Notes under the pieces: model-generated
Database searches by the model: none
What the model saw: only the letters and a program-made list of their open reading frames with translations
What the model was told of the DNA's origin: nothing
Position numbers and translations under genes: made by a program
Shown here: positions 44,358-54,191 of the stretch, piece by piece
Position numbering within the stretch: position 1 is the stretch's first letter
How the letters are laid out: each line of letters starts with the position of its first letter
Assembly: GCF_031846185.1 (NCBI RefSeq)
Contig: NZ_JAVRIF010000005.1
Location: forward strand, 186,001-250,000
Direction: 5' to 3'
DNA length: 64,000 nucleotides
Source of the DNA: Thalassotalea_H castellviae
GTDB taxonomy: Bacteria; Pseudomonadota; Gammaproteobacteria; Enterobacterales; Alteromonadaceae

Positions 44358-47180
44358 ATGCGTAGCTTACATGTAGCACTCTTAACAACCACTTTATTAT
44401 TGAGCGCTTGCGATAAACCAATCACAGAGCAGCCAACGAATTCAATCTCAAAAAATCAGTTTTCATTGGTGACGCTTAATAAGATCCAAACGGACTTTTC
44501 AGCGCATTGGTTAACACCTCACGTAATATTATTACCCAAAAGCCAGCAAAACCATCACTACAGATTAGTTAGTTTGCCGATAAGTAGCTCACAAGATAAT
44601 AATCTAGATAAGCCTGTCAATGATGCGCTATTGTCTGTCGATCTTACCCAAACATCGTTACCTGAACAGTTATCAGTAAAATTTCCTCATTTAAAAGATT
44701 TTCAAGCCTTTAGTGTTAATTTACCAACTAAAGAAACAAAGTTATGGTTAAAAAAACCGTTAATGGTTGTTGAAGCAAATCAACAAAATAAAGCGATCAA
44801 AGGTGCTTATGTTCAAACGGCTAATGTTATTGATGAGCTATACACCGCCGGTGAAAATGATGCCAACGAAATTGCCGACTTGGGCGCGACAATCCTTGAA
44901 AATGCTGTGCAATTTAAATTATGGGCACCTACCGCATTATCGGTGAAAGTAAAACTATTTAACCAAGATAAGTCTCCAGCAACACCAGCGAGTGTTACCT
45001 TAAAAGAAGATACTAAAACAGGTACTTGGTACACACAAGTTGATAAGCATTTTAACGACAAATACTATCGTTATGAAGTTGAAGTTTATCACCCTGCCAG
45101 CCAAAAAACTGAATTACTTACCGTGACCGACCCTTATTCTTTGAGTCTTTCCACAAATAGTGAGTATTCACATATTATCGACCTCAACCAAAAAAACACC
45201 CTGCCTGAAGGTTGGTTTGAACAACAAGACAATCCTGTAGCAAACCCTGAAGATAATATATTTTACGAAACCCATATCCGAGATTTCAGTGCCCACGACA
45301 ATTCGATTTCACAACCACTAAATCGCGGTAAATACTTAGCATTCACCGAGCCAAACAGCGATGGCATCAAACATTTAAAAGCGCTAAAAGCCGCAGGTAT
45401 TAATAGTATTCATCTGTTACCTACTTTTGATATTGGTACTGTCAATGAAAATAGTAAGCAAGTAATTGATCTCACTGACCCTATCAGTAAAGCATGCCAA
45501 GCTACAAAGTCTGAATTATTGTGCGATGAAACCATTGATGCTGATATGTCTATTGGTGAATATCTAACGAAATTGCCTAAAATTGACGGTAGTCGACAAG
45601 CGGTTGTCACCGCAATTAAAGCTGTTGATAATTATAACTGGGGTTATGATCCATTTCATTACACTGTGCCTGAAGGCAGTTATGCTATAAATCCCGAAGG
45701 CAGTGCCAGAATACTAGAGTTTAGATCTATGGTTTTGCAGCTTCATAACCTCGGTTTTCGTGTCATTATGGATGTTGTTTACAACCATACTCATCAAGCC
45801 GGCTTAGAGCCAACTGCGATTTTAGACAAAATAGTGCCAAACTATTATCACCGCCTTGACCCAATCAATGGTGCAATAGCGCAATCAACTTGTTGTGATA
45901 ATACCGCGACAGAACGCGCCATGATGGAAAAACTCATGATCGATTCATTAGTCGTTTGGGCAAGAGATTACAAAATTGACGGTTTCCGTTTTGACTTAAT
46001 GGCACATCAACCTAAATCGGCGATGTTAAAAGCCAGAGCAGCAGTGCAAGCCATAGACCCTGATAATTATTTTTACGGGGAAGGTTGGAATTTTGGTGAA
46101 GTGGCCAACAATCAACGCTTTATTCAAGCGAGTCAACTAGAGCTTAGCGGTACAGAAATTGGCACTTTCACCGACAGACTAAGAGACGATGTTCGCGGCG
46201 GGGCATTTACAGCTCAAGGTACAGACCTTAGAAAAGATCAAGGCATTGGCAATGGTTTAGCGACCATCCCAAATGAATTAAACAGCTCGAACATCACCGA
46301 AAGCATCAATAATTACAAGATTATGGCAGATCAATTACGCATTGGTTTGGCCGGCAACTTAATCAACTATCCATTACAGACCTTCAACGGCGCAATCACC
46401 TTAGGGAAAGAGATTCGTTATGGCGATCAATCTTCAGGTTATGCCCTTGATCCGGCTGACACGATTAATTATGTCTCAAAACATGATAACCAAACCTTAT
46501 GGGATAATAATCAATATCGTATTGCTTATGATGTTTCAACTCATGACAGAGTAAGAATGCAGCTGCAAAGTTTAGCATTTGCCGTATTCGCCCAAGGCAT
46601 TCCTTTTATTCATATGGGCTCTGAATTACTTCGCTCGAAAGGCTTTCTACGAGATTCATATGATTATGGTGATTGGTATAATCGCGTTGATTTTAGTAAG
46701 CAATCCAACAATTATGATATTGGATTACCGCCTGCGGAAAAAGATCAAGCGAATTGGCAAATCATTACCGAAGTGTTAAAAAGAAATGAAGGGCGAGATA
46801 TGGTCAGTCCTGCAGATATCGCATTTAGTTCAGACGCTTTTCTTGAATTCATTAACATTCGAATGTCTTCACCTTTATACCGATTGACGACTGCCGAAGA
46901 CATTATAGAAAAAGTGCGCTTTCATAATACTGGAAAAGATCAACAAATCGGCTTAATTATTATGTCGATTAAAGGGCATCAACAAGTGCCATCACAACTG
47001 GTTATTTTTAATACTTCCGCTGAAGCGATGTCATTTACCTTGCCTGAGTTCAACAAATATCAATTACATCCAGTTCTAGCAAAAGGTGTTGATAGTCGAG
47101 TAAAACAAAGCATGAATAAGCAAGGGACGTTTACCATTCCAGCACTTACCACTAGCATTTTTACAGAATATCACCCATAA
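44358..47180 (+). CDS. Pullulanase-type alpha-1,6-glucosidase lipoprotein
   Basis: A 940-residue GH13 debranching enzyme. The lipobox LLSAC places the lipidated cysteine at C18, so it is anchored to a membrane. An N-terminal beta region leads into a CBM48-like domain (about 180-270, QFKLWAPTALSVKVKLF). The catalytic barrel carries D546 (GFRFDLMAH), E575 (YGEGWNFG) and D710 (SKHDNQTLWD), and the YNWGYDPFHYTVPEGSY motif near 426-442 is typical of pullulanases. It would cut alpha-1,6 branches of pullulan or limit dextrins. Two operators of the shared regulator lie upstream. Confidence 0.95.
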   Translation: MRSLHVALLTTTLLLSACDKPITEQPTNSISKNQFSLVTLNKIQTDFSAHWLTPHVILLPKSQQNHHYRLVSLPISSSQDNNLDKPVNDALLSVDLTQTSLPEQLSVKFPHLKDFQAFSVNLPTKETKLWLKKPLMVVEANQQNKAIKGAYVQTANVIDELYTAGENDANEIADLGATILENAVQFKLWAPTALSVKVKLFNQDKSPATPASVTLKEDTKTGTWYTQVDKHFNDKYYRYEVEVYHPASQKTELLTVTDPYSLSLSTNSEYSHIIDLNQKNTLPEGWFEQQDNPVANPEDNIFYETHIRDFSAHDNSISQPLNRGKYLAFTEPNSDGIKHLKALKAAGINSIHLLPTFDIGTVNENSKQVIDLTDPISKACQATKSELLCDETIDADMSIGEYLTKLPKIDGSRQAVVTAIKAVDNYNWGYDPFHYTVPEGSYAINPEGSARILEFRSMVLQLHNLGFRVIMDVVYNHTHQAGLEPTAILDKIVPNYYHRLDPINGAIAQSTCCDNTATERAMMEKLMIDSLVVWARDYKIDGFRFDLMAHQPKSAMLKARAAVQAIDPDNYFYGEGWNFGEVANNQRFIQASQLELSGTEIGTFTDRLRDDVRGGAFTAQGTDLRKDQGIGNGLATIPNELNSSNITESINNYKIMADQLRIGLAGNLINYPLQTFNGAITLGKEIRYGDQSSGYALDPADTINYVSKHDNQTLWDNNQYRIAYDVSTHDRVRMQLQSLAFAVFAQGIPFIHMGSELLRSKGFLRDSYDYGDWYNRVDFSKQSNNYDIGLPPAEKDQANWQIITEVLKRNEGRDMVSPADIAFSSDAFLEFINIRMSSPLYRLTTAEDIIEKVRFHNTGKDQQIGLIIMSIKGHQQVPSQLVIFNTSAEAMSFTLPEFNKYQLHPVLAKGVDSRVKQSMNKQGTFTIPALTTSIFTEYHP

Positions 47181-47193
47181 CTTAACCAGCAAA

Positions 47194-47230
47194 AGCATGA
47201 TTTACTTATGAATAAAAAGTAAATCATGCT
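47194..47230. other. Long perfect hairpin after the pullulanase gene
   Basis: A perfect 14-bp inverted repeat (47194-47207 with 47217-47230, core AGCATGATTTACTT) and a 9-base loop start 14 bases after the pullulanase stop. No T-tract follows, so it may be a Rho-independent-like stop without U-run or an mRNA 3'-end stabiliser. Confidence 0.55.
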
Positions 47231-47370
47231 CCAGCTTATGCCACATACGAACAGACAAATGCTCACTGTGACTTAAACGTCATATAAACTAAAGTGAGAT
47301 TGACGGGACATTTTAATCTCTCAATGGCATTAAACAGTAAAAATTCACTTAAAATGAGTAAAGTCTGTGC

Positions 47371-47384
47371 TGAATACGTATGCA
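47371..47384 (+). promoter_or_regulatory. LacI-type operator upstream of the GH97 gene
   Basis: TGAATACGTATGCA, identical to the two operators before the pullulanase gene, ends 65 bases before the GH97 start codon. It indicates a separate regulated promoter for GH97 rather than read-through from the pullulanase gene. Confidence 0.85.
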
Positions 47385-47449
47385 AGTAGCTGTAATTAAC
47401 GGCCGCTACTTTTATGCTGTGAAACAGATAAAAACCTTAGAGAATTAAA

Positions 47450-49483
47450 ATGAATAAAATACTGTTGATTTTAACCACCTGCTTAATGTCCCCTGTGTTA
47501 TTGGCGCAGACATTAAAAGTAAGTTCACCTAACGGAAAATTAGTACTCACCGTAAATGACGATGCTATACCGAATTACCGAGTCGATTTAAACAATGAAA
47601 CAGCAATAGACACGTCACGATTAGGTTTACGCTTTAAAAAAGCAGCCGAACTGGGTGATGGTTTCACTATTAAGTCTTCATCAACGGCAAGCAGTGATAC
47701 TACTTGGCAACAACCTTGGGGAGAACGAAAAAATATTCGAGATAACCATAATGAACTACTCGTTACTTTTACTACGCAACGAAACAGTGCCAATACCTTT
47801 AACGTTCGCTTTAAAGTATTTAACGATGGCGTAGGTTTTCGATATGAAGTGCCTAAACAAGCAGGTTTAGCTGGTGATATTGAAATCACCAACGAAATGA
47901 CAGAATTTGCCATTAAAGAAGCTGAAAAATCTACGGCATGGTGGATACCATCACGCGGTTGGAATCGTTATGAATATTTATATCAAACCACCAAGTTTAC
48001 GGAAATTGATCGTGTTCATACCCCGTTTACCTTTAAATTAGATAACGGCACTCATATTAGTATTCATGAAGCAGCATTGGTTGATTACGCAGGTATGACG
48101 TTACAACAAATGCGAGGCGGAGTATTAAAAGCAGATTTAACCCCTTGGTCTGATGGTATTTTAGTGAAGAAAAAAGCAAACTTCACCACGCCTTGGCGAA
48201 CCATTCAAATCAGTGAAAATGCAGTAGGATTATTAAACTCAAATCTTATCTTAAATTTAAATGAGCCAAGTAAATTAGCAGATACATCATGGATTGAACC
48301 AGGAAAATATGTCGGCATATGGTGGGGCATGCACATTGGTGAAAACACTTGGGGCAGCGGTGACAAACACGGCGCAACCACAAGTGAAACTAAACGTTAC
48401 ATGGATTTTGCTGCAAAATATGGCTTTGATGGTGTATTAGTTGAAGGTTGGAATATTGGTTGGGATGGTGACTGGTATAATAACGGCGATGTTTTCAACT
48501 TTTCAAAGGCTTATGATGATTTTGATATCAAATCAATCACAGAGCACGGTTTAACTAAAGGCGTTCGTTTAATTGGTCATCATGAAACTTCAGGTAATGT
48601 TACTAATTACCGTCAACAAATGGATGATGCCTTCGCTTTGTATAAAAAACACGGTGTTCGCCAAGTAAAAACAGGGTACGTCGCTGACGGTGGCAAAATT
48701 AAACGCATCGATGAGCAGGGTATTGTTCGATATGAATGGCATGACGGCCAATTTATGGTGAATGAGTATTTACATAATATTACCCTAGCAGCCAAGTATA
48801 ACATCAGCATTAACACGCATGAGCCAATCAAAGATACCGGCTTACGTCGTACCTATCCAAACTGGATTTCACGTGAAGGCGCACGTGGTCAAGAATATAA
48901 TGCTTGGGGATCACCGCCAAATACACCGGAACATACTACAATCCTACCTTTTACTCGCATGCTTTCAGGTCCGATGGATTTTACCCCTGGTACTTTTGAT
49001 ATGGGCTTTAAAGGGTTAGGAGCCGACACCGATCGACCACAAACCACGCTTGCTAAACAGCTTGCCCTGTATGTGGTCATCTATAGTCCGATTCAAATGG
49101 CGTCAGATTTACCGCGAAACTATGAAGCGAACTTACCTGCTTTTCAATTTATTCTTGACGTACCAACGGACTGGCAAGAGAGTAAAGCCATTGCCGGTGA
49201 AGTGGGCAAATATGTAGCATTTGCTCGTCAAGAACGTGATGGAAACGATTGGTTTTTAGGCGCATTAACCAACGAAGAGGCTCGCGATATTGAATTACCT
49301 TTAACCTTTTTAGATAAATCTAAACGTTATCAAGCACAAATTTATCGAGATGGTGAAAAGGCAAACTGGATCGATAATCCATACGACATGATTATTGAGC
49401 AAAAAAATGTGACCGCATCTGATACGCTAACGATTCCTTTAGCGACTAGCGGTGGCGTTGCTATCAGATTTAAAGCACTTTAA
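47450..49483 (+). CDS. GH97 alpha-glucosidase (SusB-like)
   Basis: A 677-residue GH97 enzyme with a signal peptide (about 1-19, ending VLLA then QTLKV), so periplasmic. An N-terminal beta-sandwich (to about 280) precedes a barrel with WWGMHIGENTW, HHETSGN and HEPIKDTGLRRTYPN, then REGARGQEYNAW. E379 (HHE), E458 (HEP) and E482 (QEY) fit the spacing of the SusB residues E439, E508 and E532, which points to the inverting, calcium-dependent type. It would release glucose from maltodextrins in the periplasm. It has its own LacI-type operator and is followed by the sugar transporter gene. Confidence 0.94.
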   Translation: MNKILLILTTCLMSPVLLAQTLKVSSPNGKLVLTVNDDAIPNYRVDLNNETAIDTSRLGLRFKKAAELGDGFTIKSSSTASSDTTWQQPWGERKNIRDNHNELLVTFTTQRNSANTFNVRFKVFNDGVGFRYEVPKQAGLAGDIEITNEMTEFAIKEAEKSTAWWIPSRGWNRYEYLYQTTKFTEIDRVHTPFTFKLDNGTHISIHEAALVDYAGMTLQQMRGGVLKADLTPWSDGILVKKKANFTTPWRTIQISENAVGLLNSNLILNLNEPSKLADTSWIEPGKYVGIWWGMHIGENTWGSGDKHGATTSETKRYMDFAAKYGFDGVLVEGWNIGWDGDWYNNGDVFNFSKAYDDFDIKSITEHGLTKGVRLIGHHETSGNVTNYRQQMDDAFALYKKHGVRQVKTGYVADGGKIKRIDEQGIVRYEWHDGQFMVNEYLHNITLAAKYNISINTHEPIKDTGLRRTYPNWISREGARGQEYNAWGSPPNTPEHTTILPFTRMLSGPMDFTPGTFDMGFKGLGADTDRPQTTLAKQLALYVVIYSPIQMASDLPRNYEANLPAFQFILDVPTDWQESKAIAGEVGKYVAFARQERDGNDWFLGALTNEEARDIELPLTFLDKSKRYQAQIYRDGEKANWIDNPYDMIIEQKNVTASDTLTIPLATSGGVAIRFKAL

Positions 49484-49498
49484 TGTAAATAACTTAGT

Positions 49499-49536
49499 AG
49501 CGGTATTGAATTAACGAAATCGTATGCAATACCGCT
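49499..49536 (+). promoter_or_regulatory. Hairpin overlapping a degenerate operator before the sugar transporter gene
   Basis: A perfect 10-bp stem (AGCGGTATTG 49499-49508 with CAATACCGCT 49527-49536) encloses CGAAATCGTATGCA (49515-49528), which matches the shared operator at 11 of 14 positions. The hairpin is followed by only a short T-run. It could be a weak terminator, an attenuator, or a decayed operator. Confidence 0.5.
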
Positions 49537-49567
49537 TTATAGACGAAGATAGGTAGAAGGTATAATA

Positions 49568-51058
49568 ATGACGACAACAGCCATACCAACACAACACAAA
49601 CCCAAACTCAGTTTTTGGCAAATATGGAATATTAGCTTTGGCTTTTTAGGCGTACAGTTTGGTTTTGCTTTGCAAAATGCCAATGCCAGTAGGATCCTTT
49701 CAGATTTAGGTGCTGACTTACATTCCCTTTCATTATTTTGGTTAGTCGCCCCCATTATGGGGTTAATAATTCAGCCGATTGTTGGCTCAGCGTCAGACAG
49801 AACCTGGAATGGTATTGGTCGTCGTAGCCCTTATATATTAATTGGAGGCGTTGCAGCGGCTATTGGTATGTTACTAATGCCAAATTCTGCCACTATTGCC
49901 AGCTTTATCACTCCGTTATTTTTTGGTGCAATGATGTTAGCGGTGATGGATGCTTCTTTTAATGTAGCATTCCAACCATTTCGTGCTTTGGTATCAGACA
50001 TGGTTCCAGATGAACAACGCACGCTCGGGTATTCTATTCAATCATTCTTGATTAATATTGGTGCTGTTTGTGGTTCAATTTTACCTTTCGTATTGACCAA
50101 TGTTATTGGCTTAGATAATACCGCCCCAACAGGTGAAGTTGCCCCTTCGGTAATTTGGGCGTTTTACCTTGGTGCTAGTGTGATGTTTGGCTCGGTTTTA
50201 TGGACAGTGATTCGAACCAAAGAGTATGCTCCAGGAGAATTCGGTTTAGCACCATTAGAAGTCGCAAAACAACAACGTTCTCTGTTGAGCAAATTAAGTG
50301 ATTTTTTCGGTTTGATGAAATCGATGCCAAAAACGATGAAGCAACTTGCTATCGTACAGTTCTTTTCATGGTTTGCCTTATTTATCATGTGGGTTTATAC
50401 CATGCCAGCTATCACACAGCATATCTGGGGCGTAGAAGCTAAATGGTTTAATCCTGATTATTTAGCTAGTGTTACAGAAGTGCCGGCTCATATCGCTGCC
50501 GCCAAAGGAACCGCTGGTGACTGGGTAGGTATTATTTTTGCTGCCTACTCTCTTTTTGCCGCTATCTTTTCCATCTTTTTAGCAAAAATCGCGAATAAAA
50601 TTGGTCGTAAACTGACTTATTCACTCTCGTTAATTGCCGGTGGGTTAGGGTATTTAAGTATTTTCTTCTTACATGACGCTTCACTGACCACGGTTAATTT
50701 ATACATCACCCAAATAGAAGTCCCACAAGGTGCCGTCTCATTATTTATTCCAATGATCGGGGTAGGCATTGCTTGGGCCGCTATATTAGCCATGCCATAT
50801 GCGATTTTAGCCGGCAGCATTCCGATAAAACAAACCGGCGTTTACATGGGAATTTTCAACTTTACCATTGCCGCTCCACAAATTGTCTCAGGTGTTTTTG
50901 CAGGTTGGATCTTAACCGCACTCTTTGATAATCAAGCAATATACATATTAATGATGGCAGGTGCTTCAATGATATTAGCCGCGATAGCAGTGTATTTTGT
51001 GAAAGATGGTGTAAGTACCATAACTCCTACTTCACAAGATAATGCGGTTGTAGCTTAA
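49568..51058 (+). CDS. MFS sugar transporter, SLC45/sucrose-maltose type
   Basis: A 496-residue carrier with about 12 membrane helices. The N-terminal FWQIWNISFGFLGVQFGFALQ and the loop QPIVGSASDRTWNGIGRRSPYILIGG (split around residues 76-97) are typical of SLC45-like sucrose/maltose symporters in marine bacteria. It would bring maltose or glucose into the cytoplasm for the GH13 glucosidase. It sits between GH97 and the LacI gene and ends at a strong terminator. Confidence 0.92.
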   Translation: MTTTAIPTQHKPKLSFWQIWNISFGFLGVQFGFALQNANASRILSDLGADLHSLSLFWLVAPIMGLIIQPIVGSASDRTWNGIGRRSPYILIGGVAAAIGMLLMPNSATIASFITPLFFGAMMLAVMDASFNVAFQPFRALVSDMVPDEQRTLGYSIQSFLINIGAVCGSILPFVLTNVIGLDNTAPTGEVAPSVIWAFYLGASVMFGSVLWTVIRTKEYAPGEFGLAPLEVAKQQRSLLSKLSDFFGLMKSMPKTMKQLAIVQFFSWFALFIMWVYTMPAITQHIWGVEAKWFNPDYLASVTEVPAHIAAAKGTAGDWVGIIFAAYSLFAAIFSIFLAKIANKIGRKLTYSLSLIAGGLGYLSIFFLHDASLTTVNLYITQIEVPQGAVSLFIPMIGVGIAWAAILAMPYAILAGSIPIKQTGVYMGIFNFTIAAPQIVSGVFAGWILTALFDNQAIYILMMAGASMILAAIAVYFVKDGVSTITPTSQDNAVVA

Positions 51059-51083
51059 ACAAGCCATTGATCTTAGTTATTAA

Positions 51084-51115
51084 AAAAGCCCTATAACGTT
51101 TGTTATAGGGCTTTT
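51084..51115. terminator. Strong bidirectional terminator between the sugar transporter and LacI genes
   Basis: A perfect 14-bp stem (51084-51097 with 51102-51115) closes a 4-base GTTT loop, and both arms end in A/T runs. It lies between two convergent genes and can serve both. Confidence 0.92.
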
Positions 51116-51166
51116 CACATTGATTCTATACACGCTTCTAACGATACAAATACCAACCTTTAACCA

Positions 51167-52186
51167 TTAACTACCGCAAGAGTTACGCACCATAAGTTTA
51201 GTCGGCATTAATGTTGTTGTAGGGTTTTCGCCATGGATTAAGGCGATTAAATTATCGACTAACACCTCACCCGCCAGTGTTGTATCTTGTTTTGCCGTGG
51301 TTAATGCTGGAATGGTATAACTTGCCACGGCAATATCATCAAAACCAACCACAGCAACTTGCTCTGGCACTTTAATACCATGCTCTTGCAAGGCTCGCAT
51401 TGCACCAATAGCGATTAAGTCACTGGCACCAAATATGGCGTCAAATGACAAGTTTTTCTCAATTAACTGACAAGCGGCTTGATAACCAGACTCTTCAATT
51501 GAGATCGCATCGACTTGCAACTCACTTAAGACTGAAAGTTTATGATCCGTTAAGGCATTGCAATAACCATTGTAACGCTCTAAAAACTCAGGGGCATGCG
51601 TTGAGGCATCACCCAAAAAGGCAACATTTTTTCGCCCCTTTTTAATAAGGTGTTCTGTCATTTGATAGCCGCCATGCAAATTGTCACAACCAACAGAAAC
51701 AATTTTTTCATCGGCAACATCAGCCCCCCATCGAACAAAATGCGTGTGTTGTTCACTTAATTTAGTCAAGGTATCTTGATAATCTACAAAGTCGCCATAT
51801 CCCAGTAAAATTAAACCGTCGGCTTTTTTACTGTCTTCAAAATCCGCATGCCAATCATCACTTAGTTGTTGAAAGGACACTAACAGGTCATATCCTTTTT
51901 GTGCACAAGCGCGAGTAATACTACCTAACATAGACAAAAAGAAAGGATTGATTAATGAATCATCATTGGTTGGGTCTTCAAAAAGTAATAAGGCAATAGT
52001 ATCGCTTTGTTGCGTACGAAGACTACTGGCATTTTTATCCACTTTATAATTAAGCTCATGAGCTATCGCTTGAACTTTTAAGCGGGTTTCTTCATTCACT
52101 AACGGACTATTGCGAAGTGCTCGTGAAACAGTTGATTGTGACACGCCAGCCCGAAAGGCAATATCAAATGATGTGGCTTTAGACAT
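51167..52186 (-). CDS. LacI family transcriptional regulator of the maltodextrin regulon
   Basis: A 339-residue LacI-type repressor. The N-terminal helix-turn-helix and hinge (SFDIAFRAGVSQSTVSRALRNSP, split around residues 6-28, then LNYKVDKNASSLR) are followed by a periplasmic-binding-like sensor domain (about 60-330). ATG 52186 with upstream AGAG is preferred to the TTG at 52189. It is the obvious candidate to bind the eight TGMATACGTATKCA sites in this region; the effector is probably maltose or a derivative. No such operator precedes its own gene, so autoregulation is not evident. Confidence 0.92.
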   Translation of the reverse strand: MSKATSFDIAFRAGVSQSTVSRALRNSPLVNEETRLKVQAIAHELNYKVDKNASSLRTQQSDTIALLLFEDPTNDDSLINPFFLSMLGSITRACAQKGYDLLVSFQQLSDDWHADFEDSKKADGLILLGYGDFVDYQDTLTKLSEQHTHFVRWGADVADEKIVSVGCDNLHGGYQMTEHLIKKGRKNVAFLGDASTHAPEFLERYNGYCNALTDHKLSVLSELQVDAISIEESGYQAACQLIEKNLSFDAIFGASDLIAIGAMRALQEHGIKVPEQVAVVGFDDIAVASYTIPALTTAKQDTTLAGEVLVDNLIALIHGENPTTTLMPTKLMVRNSCGS

Positions 52187-52275
52187 CAAATAAGCTCTTT
52201 AATTAATACTAAAAATATATTACCTGACAGATTAATTTAAGTACATAGTCTATTTTCAAGCCATGCATAACTAAG

Positions 52276-53337
52276 CTATTGTAATTCAGGGTAATGATTA
52301 GCGATTAGTTGTTTTAGCTTATCTTTCACCTGACCCACTGTAATAGCATTCATTAACCCCTGACCTTTTGCTCTTATTCCCCAAGGTAGTTGAGCTAAAG
52401 GTGTTTTGTATTGTTGTTGCACCGAACTTTGGTAACAACTTACAACATAATCTTGATATAAATAAGGACCTGTACGATGCGGATTAGAGTGTCCGTATAA
52501 ACCGATAACAGGTGTCCCTACTGATACGGCCATATGTGCAGGACCAGTATCTGGCGCAATGACTAGATGAGCAAGCTTTAAAACAGCAAGCAATTGCTTA
52601 AGCGTGGTTTTACCCACTAAATTCTTTAATGAATGTTCACTTAAAGCGCAAATTTCTTCAGCTAATAATGTTTCGGCCAGCGTAGGACCGCCACAGATCA
52701 CCACATCAAAACCACGCTCAATAAGATGGTCAGCAATTTTTGCATAGCCTTCACTGTGCCAATTGCGTTCTGCTTTGCTGGCAGCTGGCGAAATAACCGC
52801 AATGGGTTTAGTCGATGATATCGCTTCACTTGCCCATAGCTGATCTTCATCGGAAATGGGTATCTGCCATGAAGGCGATTGAGGTGTAACGCCTAAAGCT
52901 TGCGCGAATCCTAAAAAACCATCTAATACGTGTGGATTTTTTTGCGGCAATATCTTGTGATTAGTAAACAACCATTGCCCTTCTTTGGCCCGTACCCGAT
53001 CAAAACCAATTTTTACTTTTGCCGAAATGCATAAGCTCGCGATGCTTGCTCTCAATGCCACTTGCATATGTAACAATACATCAAATTTTCGTCCTTTTAA
53101 GGTACGATATAAATCTAAATACCCTTGCAAACCCGCTCTTTTATCAAATATGACAAACTCGACACCAGGTAAATCCTTTAATAATAACGCCTCAATTTTA
53201 CCGATCACCCAAGTAATTTTGCTCGCTGGGTATTGAGCTTGAATTTGTTGTACCATAGCCACGGCATGACAAACGTCACCAATGGCGGAAAGTCGCAATA
53301 AACATATTTTTTTTGGCGCTGTCATTTGACCCAGCAT
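52276..53337 (-). CDS. GT9 family glycosyltransferase (LPS heptosyltransferase-like)
   Basis: A 353-residue GT9 enzyme. The N-terminal KICLLRLSAIGDVCHAVAMV and the C-terminal donor-binding APDTGPAHMAVSVGTPVIGLYG are characteristic of WaaC/WaaF/RfaQ-type transferases. It would add a heptose or related sugar to the LPS core at the inner membrane. ATG 53337 is preferred: GGTGA lies upstream, and the longer frame to 53442 adds an untypical N-terminus overlapping the kdkA gene. It diverges from kdkA, an inner-core gene, supporting a core-assembly role. Confidence 0.88.
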   Translation of the reverse strand: MLGQMTAPKKICLLRLSAIGDVCHAVAMVQQIQAQYPASKITWVIGKIEALLLKDLPGVEFVIFDKRAGLQGYLDLYRTLKGRKFDVLLHMQVALRASIASLCISAKVKIGFDRVRAKEGQWLFTNHKILPQKNPHVLDGFLGFAQALGVTPQSPSWQIPISDEDQLWASEAISSTKPIAVISPAASKAERNWHSEGYAKIADHLIERGFDVVICGGPTLAETLLAEEICALSEHSLKNLVGKTTLKQLLAVLKLAHLVIAPDTGPAHMAVSVGTPVIGLYGHSNPHRTGPYLYQDYVVSCYQSSVQQQYKTPLAQLPWGIRAKGQGLMNAITVGQVKDKLKQLIANHYPELQ

Positions 53338-53391
53338 AAAAGAATCACCACAATAGTTGGTTGTTAAATTCACAATAATAGGCACATTATC

Positions 53392-54135
53392 TTGAACCCA
53401 TCGGCAATTGTAAAACCCTGTCAGGAGAAAATTTTTCAACAAGGCAATAATTTTTATTGTTTTGATGAAAATTCAATCGAAAGTTTCAATGAAGAAATGC
53501 TTTCACCCGATTATTGGCAACAGCAGGGAGCAATAACCGGAACCGCACAAGGGCGAGGCACAACTTATTTTGTTAGGCATTTACACGACGAATGGGTACT
53601 ACGTCATTATTATCGCGGTGGTTTAATCGGTAAATTCATTCATGACAGTTATCTCTTCACTGGCTTTAACAAAACCCGCGCAGCAATTGAATTTAACTTA
53701 TTAAAAACTTTGTCATCATTAAATCTACCGGCACCTAAGCCAATCGCTTATCGGGTCAAAAAATCAGGCTTATGTTATCAAGCTGATATTTTAACCGCTC
53801 GCATTGCCAACGCCCAAGATTTAGTCGCAGCCTTATCCGTTGATAGTATAGATGCTCAAATATGGCATGACATTGGACGCTGTATAAAAGCTTTTCATCA
53901 ACAGGGCATTTACCATCATGACTTGAATGCTCATAATATTTTACTCGATAAAAACAGTAAGGTTTGGTTGATTGATTTTGATCGTGGAGAACAACGACAA
54001 CCAGAGAAAACATGGCAACAAGCCAATATCGATCGTCTGTTACGTTCTTTTAAAAAAGAACAAGCTAAATTAGCTGAGTTTCACTGGCAGGACAAAGATT
54101 GGCAAGTATTACTGGAAGGCTATTTATCGACATAA
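53392..54135 (+). CDS. kdkA: 3-deoxy-D-manno-octulosonic acid kinase
   Basis: A 247-residue kinase of the Kdo kinase family. The segments AQGRGTTYFVRH and VLRHYYRGGLIGKF near residues 50-80 and the kinase motifs YHHDLNAHNILLD (about 180-192) and WLIDFDRGE (about 199-207) match KdkA of Haemophilus and Vibrio. It phosphorylates the single Kdo of the LPS inner core. The start appears to be TTG 53392, as no ATG precedes the conserved region; the exact start is uncertain. Confidence 0.9.
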   Translation: MNPSAIVKPCQEKIFQQGNNFYCFDENSIESFNEEMLSPDYWQQQGAITGTAQGRGTTYFVRHLHDEWVLRHYYRGGLIGKFIHDSYLFTGFNKTRAAIEFNLLKTLSSLNLPAPKPIAYRVKKSGLCYQADILTARIANAQDLVAALSVDSIDAQIWHDIGRCIKAFHQQGIYHHDLNAHNILLDKNSKVWLIDFDRGEQRQPEKTWQQANIDRLLRSFKKEQAKLAEFHWQDKDWQVLLEGYLST

Positions 54136-54191
54136 TTAGCGGGTAAATAGCCAAAAAATATCATTCACTGTTAGCTCAAAAACAGGGGTAT

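Noticed and set aside
52187..52189. TTG at 52189 as the LacI start
   Set aside because: The adjacent ATG at 52186 has better spacing from the AGAG ribosome site and gives the usual LacI N-terminus.
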